This document shows, piece by piece, positions 33,922 to 43,370 of a stretch of 64,000 bases of DNA. How positions within the stretch are numbered: the first letter of the stretch is position 1; each line of letters starts with the position of its first letter. The DNA comes from Desulfomonile tiedjei. GTDB taxonomy: Bacteria; Desulfobacterota; Desulfomonilia; Desulfomonilales; Desulfomonilaceae. The position numbers were made by a program, and so were the translations under genes. The DNA lies in the NCBI GenBank assembly GCA_016212925.1, contig JACRDF010000047.1:396121-460120 (forward strand), written 5' to 3'. Below the pieces are notes generated by a model. That model had not been told where the DNA came from. It did no database searches and saw only the letters and a list, made by a program, of their open reading frames with translations.

Positions 33922-35370
33922 ATGACTCAATCCGATCCTGCAAAGAGCCTTCTATCAAAGGTCCGGGCCACCATTCGGCAATACCGAATGATCGAACCGG
34001 GTGGGGGGGTTGTCGTAGGCGTATCCGGTGGGCCGGATTCCATTGCTCTGATCAATATCCTCAACGCTCTGAAATCTGAAACGGGATTCCGGATTGTCGC
34101 CGCGCACATGGACCACGGGCTCCGGGAGGATTCGTGGAAGGACGCAGAATTTGTGCGGGAAATGTGCGACAAAATGGACATTCCCATCGAGGTGGTCGCA
34201 CAAGATGTCCGCGCGATGGCCGCCAATGAAGGGGTGAGCATTGAAGAGGCCGGTCGCCGCTGCCGTTACAAGTTCTTCGAAGATGTGAGGATTTCTTCCG
34301 GTGCGAATGTCATTGCCACGGCCCATCACATGGATGACGAATTAGAGACGTTCTTCTTGCGGATTTTCAGGGGATCGTCGCTTCGTGGCATGAAAGGCAT
34401 CGCGCCTGTCAGAGGACAAATCGTTCGTCCCCTCATACGAGCGGAAAGGGCGGAAATAATCAGTTTTCTTGAAGCCCGGCATCTTCCTTACCGAGTGGAC
34501 CCAACGAATCTGGAGACTGAAACTGACCGCAACTTTATTAGGAATCGCTTATTCCCGGCGATCAGGGAACGGTTCTCCAACTTCCGGGACCCACTCCGAC
34601 GCACCTTGGCGATGCTGGCCCAAGAAGATGAATTCCTCGACGCTCAAGCGAAGAAACTCTGCTCAGAAGCTGTTTCGGGCAGCGAAGACAGCTTGGTATT
34701 AGACGTTGAAAAACTGCGCTCAGCTCCTAATGCCCTGACTGCAAGATCGGTTTTGCTCGCGCTGTATGATTCGTCCGGCCGCGACGAGCGTTGGAGCAGG
34801 TCGCACATTCAGGCTTTGATCAAGGCGCTCTACAGCGTCAACCCTTCAGCGCGTCTTGACCTACCCGGCGGCCTTGTCGCCAAGCGCGAATACCAAACGC
34901 TTAGAATCCTTCGCGAAAAACCTGGCACGATTCCGACAGCTCTCGACATGATTGTAACCGGTCCGGGGGAAGTGGAATTTGCCGAAACTGGTTTTACCTT
35001 GAGATTTCGATTACTGGAGGGCGACGGCAGGTTCCCGAAAGCACCTGGCGGCGAGGCTACAGCTTTTTTTGATGCCGACAAGGCAGCCTTTCCGCTGACT
35101 TTGCGGCCTTTCCGGCCTGGTGACAGGATCAAACCTTGGGGATTGGACGGAAGTCGAAAGCTCAAGAAGCTATTCATAGACATGAAAGTACCGGCCGGCT
35201 TGAGACGAGTAATTCCCTTGCTGGTCAAAGAAGGAGAGATATTGTGGGTGCCGGGGATTCGACGCGGTCAGGCCGCGGCCGTGACGCCTGAGACCCGCCG
35301 CATCCTGGAAGTCACGCTTGCGAGAGGCCTGGACGAATTGACGGATGTCGGATTCACGCGTTCGGATTAA
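33922..35370 (+). CDS. tilS: tRNA(Ile)-lysidine synthase
   Basis: A 482-residue N-type PP-loop ATPase that converts C34 of the CAU isoleucine tRNA to lysidine. The PP-loop is SGGPDS (35-40). Typical blocks are VAAHMDHGLREDS, EEAGRRCRYKFF, TAHHMDDELETFFLRIFRG and the C-terminal FRPGDRIKPWGLDGSRKLKKLF. It has a full-length C-terminal domain. Here it is not followed by ftsH. Confidence 0.96.
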   Translation: MTQSDPAKSLLSKVRATIRQYRMIEPGGGVVVGVSGGPDSIALINILNALKSETGFRIVAAHMDHGLREDSWKDAEFVREMCDKMDIPIEVVAQDVRAMAANEGVSIEEAGRRCRYKFFEDVRISSGANVIATAHHMDDELETFFLRIFRGSSLRGMKGIAPVRGQIVRPLIRAERAEIISFLEARHLPYRVDPTNLETETDRNFIRNRLFPAIRERFSNFRDPLRRTLAMLAQEDEFLDAQAKKLCSEAVSGSEDSLVLDVEKLRSAPNALTARSVLLALYDSSGRDERWSRSHIQALIKALYSVNPSARLDLPGGLVAKREYQTLRILREKPGTIPTALDMIVTGPGEVEFAETGFTLRFRLLEGDGRFPKAPGGEATAFFDADKAAFPLTLRPFRPGDRIKPWGLDGSRKLKKLFIDMKVPAGLRRVIPLLVKEGEILWVPGIRRGQAAAVTPETRRILEVTLARGLDELTDVGFTRSD

Positions 35371-35421
35371 TGACAAGGTTTTGCCCCTTGTGGAAGAGAA
35401 AGATGTGGGCCGCAAGTTCCT

Positions 35422-35486
35422 ATTACATTATCAAGTATTATCGAAATTTCCTATTTGATTAATTGATCAAAATTATGTAATAAAAT
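35422..35486 (+). promoter_or_regulatory. AT-rich candidate promoter/operator
   Basis: This segment before the TIM-barrel gene is far richer in AT than its surroundings. TTGATT (35455-35460), a 17-bp spacer and TAATAA (35478-35483) could be a promoter. The near-palindrome TTGATTAATTGATCAA and the outlying ATTACAT/ATGTAAT pair could be protein-binding sites. Confidence 0.35.
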
Positions 35487-35565
35487 ATTATCTCGCATGT
35501 TTGATTCGAGAGACCTCCGCAAAAACCTCTTGCGTGTCACAGTAAAGCCCAACCGGAGTTAATCC

Positions 35566-36387
35566 TTGACCTATTCCCCCAAGCTGGCGTTATGCAATTT
35601 CTTTCCCGATACAAAAATCCTCAAGCAGTTTGCGCTCGAACACGGATTTCAAGGCATTGACTGGACGTTTAACAGGGAAAACCTTCCGCGCACGAGGGTG
35701 GAAGAGTTGAGGCTGGCGAAAAACATTTCCACCCTGCATCCGCTTGAAGTGCGATACCACCTCTTCTTTACCGATACGGACCTCGGAGACGTTGACGCGC
35801 ACAAAGCCAAGAATGCCGCAAGGCTCCTGCATCACGCTTGTCGGCTAATTTCGCGGTTGCGCGGCCGGCGCATAACCGTCCACGTAGGTCTGGGCAGGGA
35901 TTCTTCTTCCGGCCTCTGCTGGCAAACAACCGTTGAAGGCCTGGCGGACCTGACAAGATTCGCAGCCGGCATGGGCATACGCGTCTGTCTCGAAAACCTA
36001 GTGCGAGGCTGGACCAGCCGCCCTGCGCTCTTTGAAAAGATCCTCGTGAAAAGCGGTTGCTGCGCGACTCTGGATATTGGTCATGCTCGATGCAGCGCGT
36101 CAGTGCGGAACGGGTCTTACCGAATAGAAGATTTTGTGCTCGCGCATCCGGATCGTTTCCTGAACGCGCACATTTACCACGAGGAAACCATGCAAGGGCA
36201 TCAGCCGCCGGTGACATCGGCGGACATCGAAGATCGCCTGCGCCTGTTGTCGCGGCTTCCATTTTGCGACTGGTGGGTGCTGGAACTCAGGGAAGAAAAG
36301 GCCCTCTTGCAGACCCTGCGGGCAGTGCGGGAATTCCTCCAAACGGAAGCACGCTCAATTGCGACTTCCCGGGCCGCGCGTTATTAG
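35566..36387 (+). CDS. TIM-barrel sugar isomerase/endonuclease-like protein
   Basis: A 273-residue protein of the xylose-isomerase-like/AP endonuclease 2 superfamily. Metal-site features are ITVHVGLGRD, CLENLVRGW (Glu), TLDIGHARCS (Asp, His), NAHIYHEE and VLELREE. The start is TTG 35566 behind CCGGAGTT. The substrate is unknown; the lack of Nfo-type context favours a sugar or cyclitol isomerase. Confidence 0.75.
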   Translation: MTYSPKLALCNFFPDTKILKQFALEHGFQGIDWTFNRENLPRTRVEELRLAKNISTLHPLEVRYHLFFTDTDLGDVDAHKAKNAARLLHHACRLISRLRGRRITVHVGLGRDSSSGLCWQTTVEGLADLTRFAAGMGIRVCLENLVRGWTSRPALFEKILVKSGCCATLDIGHARCSASVRNGSYRIEDFVLAHPDRFLNAHIYHEETMQGHQPPVTSADIEDRLRLLSRLPFCDWWVLELREEKALLQTLRAVREFLQTEARSIATSRAARY

Positions 36388-36456
36388 GAGCTTTTAAGAG
36401 TTCACAACGTGCAAGAATTCTCGGAATTTCCCGGTATGCTAAAGGAATCCGCCTTT

Positions 36457-36532
36457 GTCATTGCGAGCGCAGCGAAGCAATCTCTGCCTTGCAGCGCTGA
36501 GATTGCTTCGTCGCTTCACTCCGCGCAATGAC
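36457..36532. repeat. GTCATTGCGAGCG palindromic repeat, copy 1
   Basis: A 76-bp inverted repeat. The left arm GTCATTGCGAGCGCAGCGAA and the right arm ending CTCCGCGCAATGAC frame a short centre. Related copies lie at 50222-50297 and 63815-63891. This element type is common in environmental bacterial genomes. Confidence 0.85.
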
Positions 36533-36588
36533 ACTGACTCGCATGCTGGCCAGGTCAGGGATTTGAGACCTAATTGCGGGACACCACA

Positions 36589-37371
36589 CTACGACACGCC
36601 CAACTCTTCGCCTGCAGTTTTGTAAGGTTTGGGGAACTCCGGCTGATAGTTTTGATAGAAGGTTACGGGATAGCGCGCACCGATCTTCTTGCCGGCTTCT
36701 TTCAAGCCTTGAATCAGCGGTTCCAGGCCGCTTGCGGGCAAAGCAAAAACCATCTCTTCATCCTGGGTCATTGAGAATATCCTGTCGCCATTACCGGGAA
36801 TGGCAATTCGGGGGGCCCGGCTCTTGAACGGCGCGATAAGATACTCAGCGCATTCGACCTTGCCGCCGAAGTTCCCCGCGACTCGCTGCCCCTGGTTGTA
36901 CACCCATCCCTGCGTTAAACGCATGACCTGAGCAGGGTTTCCGTACAAGACCACGGTGTCCGGCTCGAACGTGGCTTTCTCAAGAGGCGCCAACAGTATG
37001 GCTTCGAATTCACCCTTTGCCAGAAACTGCATGGACCCGGTTTCTTCCTGGGCCGCGGCTGCATCTTTGAGAAAGCCCACCTCGCAGAAAAGCTTGCCAA
37101 GGACTTTTCTTTGATCCACCGCGGGTGTCAGGCCGAAGGCCACCATGGCCGGAACGCAGATCAAATCTGCTGTTGTCACCCCTACAGTCCATCCGTAGAC
37201 ACGCGCCATGGTTACCGCCTGACAAATTGTGATTTTCTTCCCCAACGCGGTGGAGGGCCGACGCGTTTTTTCAGGGAACAGGTCCTTGCTTTTGAGGAAC
37301 TTCACTGCCATGGGAAGGGTTTTCAGCCGCAGATCGTTGTGTATAAACGTCGCCGCTTCTCTGTAGTCCAT
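36589..37371 (-). CDS. DUF169 family protein
   Basis: A 260-residue protein of the DUF169 family, frequent in anaerobic archaea and Desulfobacterota; function unknown. Recognisable parts are LKTLPMAVKFLKS, ITICQAVTMARVYGW with a conserved Cys, VVLYGNPAQVMRLTQG, VECAEYLIAPF and GNGDRIFSMTQDEEMVFALP. AAAGGAGG precedes the ATG. It is a single gene between two plus-strand genes. Confidence 0.88.
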   Translation of the reverse strand: MDYREAATFIHNDLRLKTLPMAVKFLKSKDLFPEKTRRPSTALGKKITICQAVTMARVYGWTVGVTTADLICVPAMVAFGLTPAVDQRKVLGKLFCEVGFLKDAAAAQEETGSMQFLAKGEFEAILLAPLEKATFEPDTVVLYGNPAQVMRLTQGWVYNQGQRVAGNFGGKVECAEYLIAPFKSRAPRIAIPGNGDRIFSMTQDEEMVFALPASGLEPLIQGLKEAGKKIGARYPVTFYQNYQPEFPKPYKTAGEELGVS

Positions 37372-37663
37372 TTCCGTCCTCCTTTAAAATGGGCTCCGCC
37401 TGAAAGGGGAAAGTACGCCACCCCGCCTTGGCGTAATATAGTGACATCAAAAGTGATTCCGGTTGACACCGGCTAAGTGTAACTGTTCGCCGAAGGGCGG
37501 TCAACATCGAAGTCCCTCAGCCAACCGGACGCTGCACGGACATCATGCGCCTTGTTTGAAATACCGCCGACAATAACGCGTGCCGGTTTGACTTGGTTTG
37601 GTCCTTCGGGTAGAGTCGCGGCAGCTTCTCGAATCACAGCTCGGTAAACACACCGCCAGTTCA

Positions 37664-39055
37664 ATGAAAAAGAAAATTCCGGACAATTCCGCCGCGGAAG
37701 GCGGGCAATCCCTCTATCTCATTTTCGGAGACGAATTTCTGGTAAAGGAGCGCGTGGCACGGCTGGTAGACGAAGCTTTGGACCCTGAGCTTCGCGGCAC
37801 CAATCTGATCGTCTTGGATGGGAGCACGCTGGACCTTGGAGAGCTTTCGTTGCAGCTTTTCACTCCGTCTTTATTCGGTGGATCAAGGGTCATTCTGGTA
37901 GATCAGACGACCTTGTTCATGGGGCGGTTCGATCAGCGCAAACTTGTGGCCAAGGTTTTGGATGCCTGGGCCGGCGGTGATAGAAAATCCTCCTTCAAAG
38001 CTCTCGGACAATTGCTGAACCTTGCCGGTCTTGACTCCTCGGCAATAGAACGAGGCTCTGATTGGATCAGCGAAGTGCTTGGCGAGGGCGCTCGGCCCCA
38101 GGACAGGGACAACCTGGCTCGCGCAGCACAGGCTTTCATGGAAGAAGGCCGAAAGGTCGGGGGCGCAGCGGACGAAAGTTTCTTGGAAGAACTCATAAGT
38201 TCCCCTTTTCCGGAAGGAACAGTGCTGATTTTCACCGCGCCTGAGGTGGACAAACGCAAAAAGACGTTCAAGGTCCTGGAAAAAAGAAGCCAGGTAATTG
38301 AATGTGCGGTGAGAGAGGAAAAATTTGGCGTCGGACTGGAAAAATCGTTCTTCGACCAGCGGGTCCGCGACGCGCTAAAAAGGGCCGGAAAGAAAATTTC
38401 CCAGGAAGCCCTGGAGACAATGTACGCGCGTTCGGGGAAACAGCTCAGGATGATCCACAGCGAGGTGGAAAAGCTGATAGGCTACGTTGGCGATCGCAAA
38501 GAGATCAGCGTAAAGGACGTGCAAGACCTATTTTCCGATTTTCACCAAGTGGCTTTTTTTGAGCTGAACAATGTCTTGCGGACCGGCGACGTCAAAAAAT
38601 GTCTGCCCGCGCTGTACGAAAACCTTAAGATCGCAGAGCACCCGTTGCAGACGTTGGGACTAATTGCCAGTGAAATGCGAAAGCTTATGGTTGCTCGAGA
38701 GATGCTGTTCACGATTTTTCGATCCTCATGGAAGCCCGGAATGCAGTACAAGGAATTTGTTTCAATCTTGAACAAGGTTCGCGAGGAAAATCCGGCTCTT
38801 ATGGCAAAAGGCAAGCTCAAACTGCTTTCCATGAAAGATTATCCTCTCTATTTGTATCTTCGCGATGCGCAGCGATTCCCCATGGCGAGGCTCACGCGAA
38901 TCATGGAAGCCGTTCTTGAAGCCGACGTGATGATGAAATCGACCAGGGTGGGCAGCCGCTCGCCTGAAACCATAGTGGAAAACCTTGTGCTGACTATCTG
39001 TAGCCAACCCCACCCCAAGTCGCGAGCAGACAAAACTACAACGCTGCACCGCTGA
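37664..39055 (+). CDS. holA: DNA polymerase III subunit delta
   Basis: A 463-residue clamp-loader delta subunit that opens the beta clamp. N-terminal YLIFGDEFLVKERVARLVD, the middle VLIFTAPEVDKRKKTFKVLE and the C-terminal helical part with VFFELNNVLRTGDVKK-like sequence and AEHPLQTLGLIASEMRKL are family-like. Usual length is about 330-350, so there is an insertion of roughly 90-100 residues around 100-185 (RKSSFKALGQLLNLAG through the RPQDRDNLARAAQ stretch). It may share a transcript with the permease and rsmI. Confidence 0.88.
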   Translation: MKKKIPDNSAAEGGQSLYLIFGDEFLVKERVARLVDEALDPELRGTNLIVLDGSTLDLGELSLQLFTPSLFGGSRVILVDQTTLFMGRFDQRKLVAKVLDAWAGGDRKSSFKALGQLLNLAGLDSSAIERGSDWISEVLGEGARPQDRDNLARAAQAFMEEGRKVGGAADESFLEELISSPFPEGTVLIFTAPEVDKRKKTFKVLEKRSQVIECAVREEKFGVGLEKSFFDQRVRDALKRAGKKISQEALETMYARSGKQLRMIHSEVEKLIGYVGDRKEISVKDVQDLFSDFHQVAFFELNNVLRTGDVKKCLPALYENLKIAEHPLQTLGLIASEMRKLMVAREMLFTIFRSSWKPGMQYKEFVSILNKVREENPALMAKGKLKLLSMKDYPLYLYLRDAQRFPMARLTRIMEAVLEADVMMKSTRVGSRSPETIVENLVLTICSQPHPKSRADKTTTLHR

Positions 39056-39169
39056 ACCAGGAAAACTATTTACATAAGAGACGTTCCCCCGTAGATTCTC
39101 TCATTGGAAGCGTAGTCTACCGTGATAGTTCCGGCCCTTTGCCATACGGACTTCGGGAGGTAGCGTGCA

Positions 39170-40261
39170 ATGACCTCGAAAAATCGGCGAACGCTGATTC
39201 GAATAGGAGCAGGAGTGGTTTTCTTCGCCATCCTGCTTTGGCTGATGAAGGCCCTCGAATCTGTCACCACCGTGATTCTGGTGGCTTTCTTTTTGGCGTA
39301 TATATTGAACCCTGTGGTAGAGCGCCTGGCCGCGTGGGGGTTAGGCCGGTCCCTTGCCGCATTTGGAATACTTGTCATTGTGCTGCTGATCTTCGTCGGC
39401 TTAATTATGGCACTTGTGCCCGCGGTGGTCGATGAAATATCAGCCTTTGCCGTCCTTGCGCCCAAGTATGTGATAACTCTCCGGGACCTTATATTTTTTA
39501 CCGCCGAGAAGCTGAACATCCCCATCCCTCAGGACTGGGATCAAGTTGCCACCATGCTCGCGGAAAAGGGCAAGGAATGGCTTCCGAGGGTTTCAACCGT
39601 TGCCACGGGGGTGCTTGGCTCAGTTTTCAGGTCTACGTTGCAGATACTGTCCGTTATTCTCCACGTCGCGCTCGTGCCCATAGTGGCATACTATTTCATG
39701 GTCTCGTTCGCCAACATCAAAACCGGGATAGCCGAATTAATCCCGCCATACACGAGAGAAACCGTCCTCGGGAGGCTTGGGGAAATAGACCTGGTGCTCG
39801 CGGGATTCATCAGGGGGCAATTGACCATCGCGCTGATCATGGCCGGGCTCTACACCATCGGGTTCCTTTTGATCGGCATCGACCTGGCCATAGTGCTGGG
39901 AACCATCTCGGGATTACTCTTTTTCATTCCTTATCTGGGCACCCTTTTCGCTCTAGGGGCCGGAACCGCGATGGCTCTGGCAAAGTACGGGGACCTTGCC
40001 CACATGTTTTATGTCGTGGGCTGGATCGCAGCAGTCCAAACCTTGGAAGCGTACGTTTTGACTCCCAGGATAGTTGGCCACGCTATCGGGCTGCCTCCTG
40101 TGGTGTACATTTTGGCGGTTATCTCGGGCGCGGAACTCTTCGGGTTTGTAGGCATGCTGGTTGCTATTCCGGTTACCGCTATTCTGCTGGTGCTGCTGAA
40201 GAGCGCTGCTCAGGCATATCGGACGTCTTACCTGTACAATGATCCGACAGGGCAGGATTAA
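39170..40261 (+). CDS. AI-2E family (PerM-like) transporter
   Basis: A 363-residue membrane protein with about seven to eight membrane segments. The C-terminal signature LGTISGLLFFIPYLGTLFAL and the block TPRIVGHAIGLPPVVYILAV are typical of the family. Its substrate cannot be predicted; members have been linked to autoinducer export and sodium/proton exchange. GGGAGG precedes the ATG. The stop overlaps the rsmI start as TAATG. Confidence 0.9.
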   Translation: MTSKNRRTLIRIGAGVVFFAILLWLMKALESVTTVILVAFFLAYILNPVVERLAAWGLGRSLAAFGILVIVLLIFVGLIMALVPAVVDEISAFAVLAPKYVITLRDLIFFTAEKLNIPIPQDWDQVATMLAEKGKEWLPRVSTVATGVLGSVFRSTLQILSVILHVALVPIVAYYFMVSFANIKTGIAELIPPYTRETVLGRLGEIDLVLAGFIRGQLTIALIMAGLYTIGFLLIGIDLAIVLGTISGLLFFIPYLGTLFALGAGTAMALAKYGDLAHMFYVVGWIAAVQTLEAYVLTPRIVGHAIGLPPVVYILAVISGAELFGFVGMLVAIPVTAILLVLLKSAAQAYRTSYLYNDPTGQD

Positions 40262-41094
40262 TGGCTAAAGGTGTCCTGTTCGTGGTGTCCACACCTATCG
40301 GCAACCTCGAGGATATTACGGCCCGTGCCGTCAAGACCCTGAAGGCCGTAAGTGTAGTTGCCTGTGAGGACACCCGCCAGAGTCGAATACTTATGCAGCG
40401 GTGGAACATTTCCACGAAGCTGATGAGCCTGCACCGCTTCACCGAGAGCCGCAAAACACAGGCCATCCTGGAACGCCTCGACCAAGGGGAAGACGTGGCG
40501 ATAGTCACCGACGCGGGGACACCTGCTATTTCGGACCCCGGCCACCGAATTGTCCGAGCCGCCCTTGATGCAGGATTTCAGGTCTCTCCAATCCCCGGAC
40601 CGTCATCGATCACCGCGGCTCTTTCAGTCTCGGGTATGGACTGTTCCACGTTTGCTTATCTTGGCTTCATCCCGCGCAAAGACAACCAGAGAAAAAGCTT
40701 CTTTGAAAAGATCCTTAAGGCGGAGAGCACCTGCATCTTTTTCGAAACACCGCGTCGAATCCTGGAAAGCCTGAAAGTCGCTGTCGAGATTTTGGGATCG
40801 CGGCGTATGGTTCTATTTAGAGAGTTGACCAAAATACATGAAGAAATCCTCTCAGGGACCGCGCAAGACCTCCTCGAAATCCTGACAGGCAGGGACGTGA
40901 TCAAAGGCGAAATAGTAATCGTGGTTGAAGGTGAAGCCTCGACCGCGACAGCGATTGATCTGGACGAAGTTGTCGAGGACCTTATGAAAGAAGGCCTTTC
41001 GGGCAAGAGGTTGGCCGACGAGGCGCACCAGCGGTTCGGGGTAAAAAAGAGCGCCGCGTACGAGAAATTCTTGGCCTTGAAGAGGTCCAAGTAG
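40261..41094 (+). CDS. rsmI: 16S rRNA (cytidine1402-2'-O)-methyltransferase
   Basis: A 277-residue tetrapyrrole-methylase-fold enzyme. VVSTPIGNLEDITARAV, ACEDTRQSRILM, IVTDAGTPAISDPGHRIV, IPGPSSITAALSVSG and FFETPRRI are diagnostic. It methylates the 2'-OH of C1402 in the decoding site. Translation is coupled to the upstream permease by a one-base overlap. Confidence 0.96.
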   Translation: MAKGVLFVVSTPIGNLEDITARAVKTLKAVSVVACEDTRQSRILMQRWNISTKLMSLHRFTESRKTQAILERLDQGEDVAIVTDAGTPAISDPGHRIVRAALDAGFQVSPIPGPSSITAALSVSGMDCSTFAYLGFIPRKDNQRKSFFEKILKAESTCIFFETPRRILESLKVAVEILGSRRMVLFRELTKIHEEILSGTAQDLLEILTGRDVIKGEIVIVVEGEASTATAIDLDEVVEDLMKEGLSGKRLADEAHQRFGVKKSAAYEKFLALKRSK

Positions 41095-41173
41095 GATGCA
41101 GTGAGCCAAGCGAACCGCGTCGCTCGGGCCACCGCCGCATAATTCCGGTCAGGATCTCCGATCCATATCGCAC

Positions 41174-42043
41174 TTATTTGTAACTGAAGACCCCTTCACG
41201 AAATACCGGCTTCCCTTGGGTATTGAATACCGCAAACGGAACCGTTTTCTCTTTTTCCGGCCGGTAGCTGACGACGGTAAGCACTTCCCCGGGAACAACC
41301 GGCTTGCCGAACCGGCCGGCTATGGACGCCACCCGCGTGATGTCGTTGTCTACCAGGTGCTTGGTGAGGGCGTTGCAGATCATGGCCATGACGCAGGCCC
41401 CGTGCATGATCGTGCGCGGCAGGCCCGCCATTCGGGCGAGGAATGTACTGGTATGGATAAAGTTGTTGTCGCCGCTGGCTCTCGCGTAGAGGATTTGCTG
41501 TCCCTCTTCGGTGGGAAGCGAAAGGCGGAACATTTCCGGGGCTGACTGTTCTTGAGGGGGCTTGGTAGGCCCTGCGCTGTTCTTCGACTTCACCAGGAAT
41601 CCGATATTGCCTTGCACCGCGACTCGGCCTTCAACCAGTGCCGCGGCGGACACCTCCAAGGTTTCACCCCGAGGGCTGGTAGAAATATTCTGTATTCGGG
41701 CCTTGATGGAGATTTGATCTCCTTGCTTGATTGGAGCGAGCCAAGACACGGATTGGGATATCTGAACGGTCTTCAATAGATTCAGTCCAAGGGACTTATG
41801 CGCCCATATGTCTTTTACCAGCGGAATAATCAGCTTGCCGATGAAGAACGGCGGCGCCAAGGCCTGAGCCGCATCGTAAGAGGGGTTGTCGTCGCGTGTG
41901 GCCCGGGCGAATTCCGCTATCGCGTCCCTTGTTACGGGCGGAAATTTCTGCTCCGCTGTGTACCCGATCATGGCCCGGTTCATTTTACGGGACCGGGCAT
42001 TGCGCATCATGGACAAGAATAGCTGCATGGTGGAGGTCGGCAT
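41174..42043 (-). CDS. Double-hotdog MaoC-like hydratase/dehydratase
   Basis: A 289-residue protein with two hotdog domains. The N-terminal half (about 25-150) is like the MaoC N-terminal dehydratase (FPPVTRDAIAEFARATRDDN, PPFFIGKL). The C-terminal half carries the hydratase-2 motif YARASGDNNFIHTSTFLARMAGLP with catalytic-type Asp/Asn and His, followed by IMHGACVMA. Likely an (R)-specific enoyl-CoA hydratase in fatty-acid or carboxylic-acid metabolism. It is divergent from a LysR gene across 155 bp. Confidence 0.83.
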   Translation of the reverse strand: MPTSTMQLFLSMMRNARSRKMNRAMIGYTAEQKFPPVTRDAIAEFARATRDDNPSYDAAQALAPPFFIGKLIIPLVKDIWAHKSLGLNLLKTVQISQSVSWLAPIKQGDQISIKARIQNISTSPRGETLEVSAAALVEGRVAVQGNIGFLVKSKNSAGPTKPPQEQSAPEMFRLSLPTEEGQQILYARASGDNNFIHTSTFLARMAGLPRTIMHGACVMAMICNALTKHLVDNDITRVASIAGRFGKPVVPGEVLTVVSYRPEKEKTVPFAVFNTQGKPVFREGVFSYK

Positions 42044-42161
42044 TTTTGCTCTTCCTTTATTTGTAAGATCCGCGGAATGAAGTGATGGGGGCCTGAATCC
42101 GCATCATTTTGATTGACACGGATGGTAAGTCGGCCTAATAAATAAGTAAAATATATTGATG

Positions 42162-42176
42162 TTATCAAAACGATAA
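42162..42176. promoter_or_regulatory. Candidate LysR-type operator
   Basis: TTATCAAAACGATAA has perfect 5-bp arms and contains a T-N11-A core, the LysR-box pattern. It lies in the AT-rich divergent space between the MaoC-like gene and the LysR gene, 22 bp before the regulator's start. It could control both. Confidence 0.5.
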
Positions 42177-42198
42177 TTACAGCTTATGGTGGCGAAAC

Positions 42199-43119
42199 AT
42201 GGGTATTCTCGAGATACGGCATCTGAGGCTGATCAAGACCCTGTCGGAGACCGAAAATCTTACCCGTGCAGCGGAAAAGCTTCACGTTTCCCAGCCTGCC
42301 CTTAGCCAGCAGTTGAGGGAACTGGAGGATAGGCTGGGCACCGTGCTTTTTCAGCGCACCAGGAGAAAGATGATCCTCACCAGAATGGGCGGATGGGTCC
42401 TGAAGGCTGCCGAAAACGTGCTGGAAGAGCTGAACCGGGTCGAACGCGAAATTGGCAAGGCGGTGCACGGCGAGACCGGAGTTTTGCGCATCGGGGTTCA
42501 TTGCATGCTGAGCTACCAGTGGCTCCCCTCTTTAATGCGCAAGTTCCATGAGATGTATCCCCAGGTGGAACTCATGCTCAATAACTCTCACACATTTATT
42601 CGCGACCTCAAATCCGATGCCTTTGATCTGGTAATTACCGGATTTCCGGTGGACCATCCCGAGATCGACCACCGGAAGTTGTTCGAAGACGAGGTCGTGG
42701 TGGTTTCTTCGCCCCACCATCCCATGAGCGCCAAAAAAACGGTCAGTGAGGCGGATTTCGAAGATATCACGCTCATTTCCCTCGTGGAGAAGTCCAAAGA
42801 CCTTTTGTATCAGTACTACCTTGTGTCGGCAGGGGTCAGGATCCGCCGCTTCATGACCATCGAACAGCCTGCGGCCATCATTGACATGGTGCGTTCCGCG
42901 TTCGGGGTGGCGCTTTTTCCCCGCTGGTCCGTGAAGACATTCCTCAACAGCGGTGAACTCTGCGCGTCGTCGCTCGGGCAAGGCGGGGTGCGGGTGGAGT
43001 GGCGAGCGGTTTTCCTGAAGTCCAAGCAATTTCCCATGTATCAGGAGGCATTCCTGAAACTGCTTGCCGATGATCCACTGCAATATTTCTCAAAAGATGA
43101 AACTGCGAAACCCGGGTAG
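42199..43119 (+). CDS. LysR-family transcriptional regulator (MetR-like)
   Basis: A 306-residue regulator. The N-terminal winged helix-turn-helix is LTRAAEKLHVSQPALSQQLR (about 20-39) followed by ELEDRLGTVLFQRT. The effector domain starts near 92 with GVLRIGVHCMLSYQWLPSLM, which resembles MetR. It probably regulates the divergent MaoC-like gene and itself. The effector is unknown. Confidence 0.9.
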   Translation: MGILEIRHLRLIKTLSETENLTRAAEKLHVSQPALSQQLRELEDRLGTVLFQRTRRKMILTRMGGWVLKAAENVLEELNRVEREIGKAVHGETGVLRIGVHCMLSYQWLPSLMRKFHEMYPQVELMLNNSHTFIRDLKSDAFDLVITGFPVDHPEIDHRKLFEDEVVVVSSPHHPMSAKKTVSEADFEDITLISLVEKSKDLLYQYYLVSAGVRIRRFMTIEQPAAIIDMVRSAFGVALFPRWSVKTFLNSGELCASSLGQGGVRVEWRAVFLKSKQFPMYQEAFLKLLADDPLQYFSKDETAKPG

Positions 43120-43175
43120 GGTGTGGTGAGCGAAGCGAACCGCATCGTTTACGCTAGGCCTGGGTCCCGGCTTTC

Positions 43176-43227
43176 GCCGGGACGACGGGAATGTGCCATC
43201 CGGAAAGACCTTTGGAGAATCGCTATA
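43176..43227. repeat. 52-bp direct repeat, copy 1
   Basis: GCCGGGACGACGGGAATGTG through GAATCGCTATA. It matches 43778-43829 with one difference (T/C). Its left part belongs to a GTCCCGGCTTTCGCCGGGAC hairpin. Confidence 0.85.
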
Positions 43228-43370
43228 GAAACGAAGCTGACGAAAAAGACCCGTCTATAACCAGGTATCCCATTTCGGGGCATCCTTGTATTTCCGCTCT
43301 GCTCGTTTGAAGGTTTTAATCAGTGTCCGCGGTTAGCGGACCCAATTCCTGCTTATTAATTCTGAGGCGC

